A DNA stretch of 64,000 nucleotides, from assembly GCF_029784155.1 (NCBI RefSeq), contig NC_073693.1:22480002-22544001 (forward strand), read 5' to 3'. This stretch comes from Uranotaenia lowii (lineage: Eukaryota > Arthropoda > Insecta > Diptera > Culicidae). This document shows, piece after piece, positions 56,703 to 64,000 of the stretch (position 1 is the stretch's first letter; each line of letters opens with the position of its first letter). The notes below the pieces were generated by a model. That model was not told the DNA's origin, searched no databases, and was given only the letters and a program-made list of their open reading frames with translations. The position numbers and the translations under genes were made by a program.

Positions 56703-57280
56703 CAGTGATGGTAAATTTCGCCCGTCACGCTTGACCCGATTAGTTTTGTTTCATCAAACGACTGGCACTGTTCTCAATTGACGGAGCCTCACTACTCGCA
56801 TGACGGATAAAGCACGACAACAGTCAACATTTCTCCATCATCGACTGGCGAAGCTCCTACACATGGTCAAAATTTCTCCTGAGAGTGACTGGCAAATCTC
56901 TTCACACTTCGATCGGCTGCTGACGGCAGGTACAACTAATTGAACGACTTGCTGGCAGAGAGCAACAATAGCAATAAAAAACTGAAAACGAGCTTGCTGG
57001 CAGGAGCAACAATAATAATAAATGCTTTTCTTGTTCCTCTTTGGTCGTCTTCGGCTTGCTGGCAGGAGCAACAATAATAATAAATGCGTTTCTTTTTCGT
57101 CATCGGTCGTTTGAATGTGATTCCTTGACTAGGTTATTATTTTAGCTTCAAATGAATGGGGAATGAATGACTGGCAAACGAAGTGACTGGTCGTTAAGGA
57201 ACAGTCAATTGAGTTTGACGGACCAAGAGGCTTCACAGTCACAGCTTCACGCCTCATGACGATGATATTTGTCAAGCCTG
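56703..57280. mobile_element. hAT-like element inside the LINE
   Basis: The 8-bp duplication ATTCCAAG (56695-56702 and 57281-57288) is exact. Ends CAGTGATGGTAAATTTC and, inverted, CAGGCTTGACAAATATC agree at 11 of 17 positions and start with CAG as many hAT elements do. GACTGGC words are repeated near both ends (56760, 56842, 56886, 57169). In the middle are three tandem units of about 46-62 bp (56947-57110; core CTTGCTGGCAGGAGCAACAA). No transposase. Confidence 0.8.
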
Positions 57281-57902
57281 ATTCCAAGACACTGCGTACG
57301 AGCAAGCTAAAACTCGAAGTATTTCGGCGAAGGAATCCGAACAAAGCGAAAGCCTTTGCTATTGTTATTACCATATGCTGAGCGAAAGAGAGCTTTTGAT
57401 CGAATGTAACTCCAAGATCTTTTATCACGGTTGTTTTTTTCAAGTGTTGTGTCGCGGAACGAGTAGTCGAAGCAACTGAAGCTCTCGTTCTGAAACAGCT
57501 TGTACATTTACACTTTTCGGCATTCACTTGCATTCCATTTGTTTCACACCAGAGCAATAACCTTTCTATATCCTCTTAAAGCGCTGTGCAATCTACAATT
57601 GAGGCAATTACTCTGTAGAATTTCAGGTCATCAGCATACAGAAGCTTTGATGACTTCAGACGGGTTGTCAAGTCATTTACAAAAAGCACAAAGATTTGCG
57701 GACCTAAATGACTTCCTTGTGGGACTCCAGACGGCATATCGAACACCAAGTAATGTGTTCCACGGATGTTTATGAAGCCTTGGCGATTCATCAGGTACGA
57801 GTGCAGCCATCTGGTTGCCCATGTAGGAAAACCATATCGCTCTAGTTTCATCACCGCAATGCTGTGGGGTACTGTGTCGAAGGCTTTGGCGACGTCGATG
57901 TA
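57281..57902 (-). pseudogene. CR1-like LINE remnant: RT palm
   Basis: YIDVAKAFDTVPH provides the first catalytic aspartate, GVPQGSHLGPQIFVLFVNDL the middle motif and LLYADDLKFY the catalytic pair. After a frameshift near 57560, WCETNGMQVNAEKCKC and TTVIKDLGVTFDQKLSF follow. Motifs are intact but the frame is broken. Confidence 0.85.
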
Positions 57903-58755
57903 GGGGAACATGCCCTATTATGCGCCACCTAAGCGAATCGCTGATTTTCTATGTATTCCACGTACAAATTGTGTTAAAAGTGGGTGAAATCGTTGAAGAA
58001 AACTGTTTTCTACAAATGCCTATGATTTTTTATTACTCAAATTGCTTTAGTTGCTTCAAAAACTTGATTTTTAAAAACCTTATTCAAAGCCACAGAACAA
58101 AACTCTGTTGCAAATACGCGCCGCCGTGTATTCAATACGCGCCAGGCAGCCGAATACACCCGAAAGCAGCCGAAGACCGAAAACACACCAATACTCACAG
58201 ACACTTTGAATGAAAATAAAATCAAAATGGACTAATCAAAATTTAAAAAAAAAATAAAAGTAGATTTTTTGGGCTGAATTAACGCTCAAAATAAAGTTTT
58301 AGACTTTTTGTTCATTTGCAATGAAAATTGGCCTTTTTGAAAAATTAATGCTATTTTCAGCCTACTACGATTGGCGCGTTATAACGAGCGCATGGGCCGT
58401 GATAAAACATACCCATAAAAAGCATACCATAGCGAGTTCGGTATAATTTTTTAGCATTAAATCGAAGTTTAGATTCTCCTCTATCGACGTGTCAGAAAAT
58501 ATTGTCTTATTCGTTTTTCTCTGCTTGGTGACACCTTATTGAAAGTGTTTTAAAATTTAGATCAAAATGAAGAAAAACCTAAATTGTGAAATTATCACGA
58601 CACAGGAGCATTTTAAGGAAAAATTCATACTTGCCATGTCCAATCACAGCATTAAGAACAAATTGGTAATATTTTGCAGGCTAAAAATGCTTCAGATTCT
58701 TCAAAACAAGGGTGGCGCGTATTAGCCACATGGGGCGTTATATGAACTTTTCCCC
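57903..58755. mobile_element. 853-bp TA-target MITE, copy B, inside the LINE
   Basis: Starts GGGGAACATGCCCTATTATG and ends GAACTTTTCCCC, with TA at 57901-57902 and 58756-58757. Removing it and one TA restores the LINE reading frame (..QVDSV then YIDVAK..). It is inverted relative to copy A at 36918-37772. GCGCC-type words (TACGCGCC or complement) occur near 57920, 58114, 58136, 58373 and 58713. Confidence 0.9.
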
Positions 58756-58757
58756 TA

Positions 58758-59445
58758 TACTGAATCCACTTGCAGTATTTTATCAGTTGCTGTGTGTAAT
58801 TCATAAACATAGCATATCAGGTTTGTCACAGTCGATCTTTTCTTAACGAAACCGTGCTGGAATTCGGTTGTTTTCGGAGTAGCTGCAGAATAAAAGCTTT
58901 CTTGTATCAAAACTTCAAGAACTTTAGAAGCAAAGAATTGATTTAGAACTTTAGAAGCAAAGAATTGATATTGGTCGATAGTTCTCAACACGGTGAGCGT
59001 TTCCAGACTTATGAATTAGAGATATGGCAGCCATATTCCAAAGGCTTGGAAAAACACTTCCAGAAATCGATCGGTTGAATATCATTCTGAGCGGAGCAGC
59101 GAAAGAAACAGCGAGTTTTGTTGCCAACGACGATGGAATTCCTTCCGGACCGGGCCCTTTCGACGGGTCTAGGTTACTTAAAACATTGAAAATCTCCTGG
59201 GCAGTCAAATGAGGCTGTGGCAGTCTCTATTGTCATAGTTTGGTAGAGTATCAAAGTAGATATCAGCACAGTTTGGAGATTTCATTCAACGGTTTCCGGT
59301 CACGAAACGATACAGATGACGGTACGGTGTTGGAAAGACGGCGACTTTTGACATATTTCCAGAGTGTAGAGGGGTCTTGTTTTACGTTGCGTTCAATTTT
59401 TAAGATGTATAGTTCAAAGGCGGTATTACGAAGAGCTTCATAGTC
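58758..59445 (-). pseudogene. CR1-like LINE remnant: linker and RT fingers
   Basis: On the minus strand PSTLWKYVKSRRLSNTVPSS opens the segment; then LSNLDPSKGPGPEGIPSSL, LIHKSGNAHRVENYRPISIL, and FQHGFVKKRSTVTNL follow, with frameshifts between them. A 27-bp in-frame tandem duplication (58920-58969) doubles the peptide NQFFASKVL. Confidence 0.8.
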
Positions 59446-59570
59446 GGCTTCTAGTCTCGATAAATAGGCTTTGGTTTGATCCGTCTTATCTTGAAAGGCT
59501 TCTTCTTAGTTTGGAGTTCTACCAAGGGAGCTTATAAGGCTGAAGACGGTTAAATCTTCTAGGTGGTGTG

Positions 59571-61582
59571 TGTTGGTGTAATGTCAAATGTAAAATTTTT
59601 GATAAAAACTAACGATTTTTGCGATTGCCGATTATTGTGCACCTTTTTTGGTTTGTGGGTTTAAAAAAAGGCGATTGATTTTAACTTGTAAATAAACATT
59701 TAAACTTCTTAAAGTAATTAATCCTAATAAAATCATAACAAATCATAACGAACTCAATATGAATATTTTATTTTAAAAATAGTTCTAAGCTTAAACTGAA
59801 TCTCAGAGTCAGAGCTGTAAATTCAACTCTCAAAAGTGGAATGATGTTGTCGATTAGTTGAAAATTAGTCTGACACTAAATTTGCGTGCCACTCTGAAGT
59901 AAATAAGCAATGCGGATGATATCGAAAGTTTGAAAGCGACAGCGCCGTCAAACAAACCTGGTGTGATGAAGGTTATAAAAAAATCTTTGGCAGCTCCACA
60001 ACATCGTCGAGATAACAAACCGCAAACAATTAATGTAAAGCACGTCGATTGTAGTGGTTCTTTTTTTTCTATTCAGTCTTTTGCTAGAGTTGGTTTAAAT
60101 TCAGCATCACGCCCGCTCCCTGCGCAGTAAACTCTTCTCACGTTTCGCTTTCGCACTTATTAGCTCGGTAATTTATTGTTATTACTCTAGTAGTCGGACT
60201 TTTTCCCTAGTCGGAGGAGAGATGATTCAGACACTAAGTTTGTGGCAAAAAAAAAATTATGAATGATGCTATTAAACTCCGGCTGGTTTTCAACAACGAC
60301 TGCGCTCCCAATAAAGCTATAATCTAATAGAAATTCATAAGGTTGTAGCACGTTGCACCTTCTGCCTTCAATGAGATGTTGTAGAGCTTAATGCTGAAGC
60401 TTAAGCTGCTAAAGACAGACAGCATTCCAAATTAAAACACGCACAAATTTGGCGAGATGCATCTTCTACTGCTACTGATGCTGGCCTGGCCTTTTACAAT
60501 GGAAATTTGTAGCGGAAATTTGTTTTACAGAGCAGTTGCTTGGTTTGGAGTCTGGTAAGGTTGGCGATTGTTATGGGAAACTTATTTGCTTTAAAGGTCA
60601 CACTTTTAGTGATTCTATTGTTGCATCAATTTAGGGACCCGTAGTTACTCGGAAGGTTAGATAAGCAGCACATTTTGAAAAATTAATGTATGCTACAATT
60701 AGCATAACCTGTCGGATTGCATCATGCAGCAGTAAAGCTGAGCTTTAATTTAAAAGGTTGATTTTGTTTGGTTTAGCTGAAGGCATTGAGAAGAATTAAA
60801 CTCCTTTTTGTCCTGGCTTTTTAGAATTTATAATACACCACTAAATCTGAAATTAAAACGCCCACAAATCAGGCTCTACTCCAATACTCCTTGGAGGTGG
60901 AGTTATCGGTATAACATTCTATGCCGGACCGGCATAAACAAGCTTTTAAAATTTGATTATTTTCAGGTACAAAGATGTGCCAAGACGAATTCATAACATT
61001 AGTATTGATTTAAAAATTGTTTTTTGTTGCTTTATTCTAATAAGGACTAAAACTAAACCGACTTGAACATTTACGTGGAAAATTTTTAACTCATTCTAAA
61101 GTTCTGTAAATTTGTCAAATTTTTCGTGATTGTGACGTCGCAGTCTGTAGTCTGTACCAATACTAGAGCAGGGCTGCCTTGGCACTACCTTATTTAAATA
61201 ATCCTTGTATAAAAATATCATGCAACTTATAGTGTCAGAAATATCTGTATATTATCCGAGATTGTACGAGTACAGTAATGAACTGTATACTATCTGCCAA
61301 ATTATGATCTGGTGATCAAAAAAAAGGTCAAAACCTTAGGTGGTCCACCTACGAAGATCGCTAATCAGAGTTCTGCAGACATTTTTTCGAGTTCTTCCAG
61401 ACTTTTTTGGAAAAAAAATGGCAACTCTGACCGTACGTTCGCATAGAAAAATCTATCCAGTATTACTGTTCGGTAGTTGTTGTTGCCGATCGAGCATTCT
61501 TCGATAATGCTCAACAACCAAGCATGACTCAAGTACAAAATATTAAATTGGTTTGCACTATACTAAATTGCATGATATGTAT
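59571..61582. other. AT-rich DNA, no gene assigned
   Basis: One plus-strand segment (60827-60963) lies between CTTTTTAG and a donor-like GTACAAAG and is open as RIYNTPLNLKLKRPQIRLYS and onward. A different frame of the same stretch ends in a glycine-rich LLGGGVIGITFYAGPA and stop. The two readings compete and neither is supported by homology, so I leave it unassigned. Confidence 0.25.
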
Positions 61583-64000
61583 GTCACAATTGACAAGAAT
61601 TATAAGAATAATAAAATGACAAAAAATACAAAATAATAAAAATTATCGAAACTGACAACATTGAAAAAATAGCCAGAATTGTCGAAGATATGAAATTGAC
61701 AAAATTTGCAAAATTGAAAAAAATAACCGATTCGAAAAAAATGACATTTTGTCAATAATGACAAAAGTGACAAAAATGACAAAAATGCAAAGAATGACAA
61801 AAATTACAAAAATGACAAAAATGTCAAAAATGACAAAAATAAGAAATTATTCAAAATGACAAAAATGAAAAAATGACAAAAACGACCACAGTTAAAAAAA
61901 ACCAAAATGACAGAAATGAAAAAGAAAAAAAATGTCAAAAATGGCAAAAATAACGAAAATTAAAAAAATTACAAAAAAAAATGTCAATAATGACAAAAGT
62001 GACAAAAATGACAAAAATGATAAAAATGCAAAGAATGACAAAAATGACAAAAATGTCAAAAATGACAAAAATAACAAATTATTCAAAATGACAAAAATTA
62101 AAAAATGACAAAAAATAAAAAATGACAAAAATTAAAAAATGACAAAAACGACCACAGTTTACAAAAACCAAAATGACAGAAAAATAAAAAAAAAATGTCA
62201 AAAATGGCAAAAATGACGAAAATAAAAAAAATGACAAAAAAAAACAAAAATAACAAAAATGGCAAAAACGACAAAAATAACAAAAATGACAAAAATGAAA
62301 AAAATGACAAAAATGACAAAAATGACGAAAATAACAAAAATGACCAAAAAAAAAAACAAAAATGACAAAAATTACAAACATGGCAAAAATGACAAAAATG
62401 AAAAAAATGACAAAAATGGCAAAAATGACAAAAATAACAAAAATGACAAAAAAACAAAAATGACAAAAAAAAAAAACAAAAATGACAAAAATGACAAAAA
62501 TGACAAAAATGACAAAAATGACAAAAATGACAACAATGACAAAAAAGACAAAAATGACAACAATGACAAAAATGACAAAAATGACAAAAATGACAAAAAT
62601 GACAAAAATGACAAAAATGACAAAAATGACAAAAACGACAAAATTGACAAAATTGACAAAATTGACAAAAATGACAAAAATGACAAAAATGACAAAAATG
62701 ACAAAAATGACAAAAATGACAAAAATGGCAAAAAATGACAAAAATGACAAAAATGACAAAAATGACAAAAATGACAAAAATGACAAAAATGACAAAAATG
62801 ACAAAAATGACAAAAATGACAAAAATGACAAAAATGACAAAAATGACAAAAATGACAAAAATGACAAAAATGACAAAAATGACAAAAATGACAAAAATGA
62901 CAAAAATAAAAAAAATGACAAAAATTACAAAAATTACAAAAATGACAGAAATGTCAGAAATGACAAAAATGACAAAAATGACAAAAATGACAAAAATGAC
63001 AAAAATGACAAAAATGACAAAAATGACAAAAATGACAAAAATGACAAAAATGACAAAAATGACAAAAATGACAAAAATGACAAAAATGACAAAAATGACA
63101 AAAATGACAAAAATGACAAAAATGACAAAAATGACAAAAATGACAAAAATGACAAAAATGACAAAAATGACAAAAATGACAAAAATGACAAAAATGACAA
63201 AAAGGACAAAAATGACAAAAATGACAAAAATGACAAAAATGACAAACATGACAAAAATGACAAAAATGACAAAAATGACAAAAATGACAAAAATGACAAA
63301 AATGACAAAAATGACAAAAATGACAAAAATGACAAAAATGACAAAAATGACAAAAATGACAAAAATGACAAAAATGACAAAAATGACAAAAATGACAAAA
63401 ATGACAAAAATGACAAAAATGACAAAAATGACAAAAATTACAAAAATTACAAAAAAAAAACAAAAATGACAAAAATTACAAACATTGCAAAAATGACAAA
63501 AATGAAAAAAATGACAAAAATGGCAAAAATGACAAAAATAACAAAAATGACAAAAAAACAAAAATGACAAAAATGACAAAAAAAAAACAAAAATGACAAA
63601 AATGACAAAAATGACAAAAATGACAAAAATGACAAAAAAGACAAAAATGACAACAATGACAAAAATGACAAAAATGACAAAAATGACAAAAATGACAAAA
63701 ATGACAAAAATGACAAAAATGACAAAAATGACAAAAATGACAAAAATGACAAAAATGACAAAAATGACAAAAATGACAAAAATGACAAAAATGACAAAAA
63801 TGACAAAAATGACAAAAATGACAAAAATGACAAAAATGACAAAAATGACAAAAATGACAAAAACGACAAAATTGACAAAATTGACAAAATTGACAAAATT
63901 GACAAAAATGACAAAAATGACAAAAATGACAAAAATGACAAAAATGACAAAAATGACAAAAATGACAAAAATGACAAAAATGGCAAAAAATGACAAAAAA
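61583..64000. repeat. Second 9-mer satellite array (TGACAAAAA), reverse orientation
   Basis: The same unit as at 25.3-31.2 kb, here as its complement, runs off the window end. 61583-62340 is degenerate and includes two copies of a block of about 235 bp (61749 and 61981 starts; each with TTATTCAAAATGAC and ACGACCACAGTT). 62340-64000 is nearly uniform, with variant cassettes repeated at 62371/63475 (ATTACAAACAT) and 62631/63859 (ACGACAAAATTGAC). Frames across it are artefacts. Confidence 0.93.

Larger units (their letters stand above)
56162..59570 (-). mobile_element. CR1-like LINE broken by two nested elements
   Basis: The minus strand carries, in order, a linker (59440-59290), RT fingers (59208-58757), palm (57902-57281) and C-terminus (56702-56258), then a short 3' UTR with AATAAATAAATAAAATA at the end. 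Two gaps are explained by insertions with target duplications (57903-58755, TA; 56703-57280, ATTCCAAG). The RT pattern (TEFQHGFVKKRSTVTNL, GVPQGSHLGP) is that of CR1-like elements such as Anopheles T1/Q. The endonuclease is not present. Confidence 0.8.

Noticed and set aside
60808..60996. Plus-strand exon
   Set aside because: Two competing frames, weak donor, no homology.
62098..63996. 632-codon and other long frames in the second array
   Set aside because: Same artefact of the repeated 9-mer; no start context, domain or unique sequence.
1..64000. tRNA or rRNA genes
   Set aside because: I looked for TTCRANNC-type B boxes with cloverleaf partners and for rRNA core words and found none convincing. 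A tRNA scan would settle this.

Overview
The window looks like AT-rich, repeat-laden insect nuclear DNA, most likely from a mosquito or related dipteran. This rests on the element types present (an RTE-clade and a CR1-like LINE, Ty3/gypsy, mariner/Tc1, and many short TA-target and hAT-like non-autonomous elements), on candidate introns of 55-111 bp with GT...AG ends, and on the absence of bacterial gene organisation. The species cannot be fixed from sequence alone. No complete, recognisable host gene is present. The only long intact ordinary reading frame is the RTE retrotransposon ORF at 7694-10801.

Layout. 1-5.1 kb: AT-rich DNA with a TA-flanked MITE (1248-2197). 5.2-11.5 kb: a decayed gypsy element on the minus strand with its 3' LTR at 5502-5706. 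It is split by a full-length RTE element (7680-10989, 12-bp target duplication), and the composite lies between two 329-bp direct repeats. 11.8-25.2 kb: AT-rich DNA with three weak spliced-gene candidates on the minus strand (12.4-11.9, 18.3-18.0 and 19.9-19.7 kb), a hAT-like element (15316-16175), LINE and Tc1 remnants, and TIR elements at 17639-18607 and 23067-23961. 25.3-31.2 kb: a 5.9-kb satellite of the 9-mer TTTTTGTCA. 31.2-33.2 kb: a GC-richer, probably single-copy island that ends in a consensus splice donor facing the satellite.

34.9-36.4 kb: a degenerate dimeric minisatellite split by a hAT-like element. 36.8-41.8 kb: a mariner copy split by an 855-bp MITE, a spliced pseudogene fragment, a palindromic MITE and a second mariner relic containing a foldback. 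44-48.8 kb: simple AT/T tracts, a hAT-like element, a perfect-stem hairpin and degenerate relatives of the 9-mer. 49-50 kb: a 5'-truncated LINE with a 15-bp target duplication. 52.8-54.4 kb: a Tc1 deletion derivative nested in a TIR element. 55.2-55.7 kb: a short retroposon with a 22-bp target duplication. 56.2-59.6 kb: a CR1-like LINE holding two nested elements, one of which is a second copy of the 855-bp MITE. 61.6-64 kb: a second array of the same 9-mer in the opposite orientation, running off the end.

The genes do not form a pathway. The common theme is nested mobile elements and satellite growth. Nesting order gives relative ages: the gypsy element predates the RTE insertion, and the mariner and CR1 copies predate the MITE. 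The ~2000-codon frames across the satellite are artefacts of a 9-bp unit that lacks stops in five of six frames.
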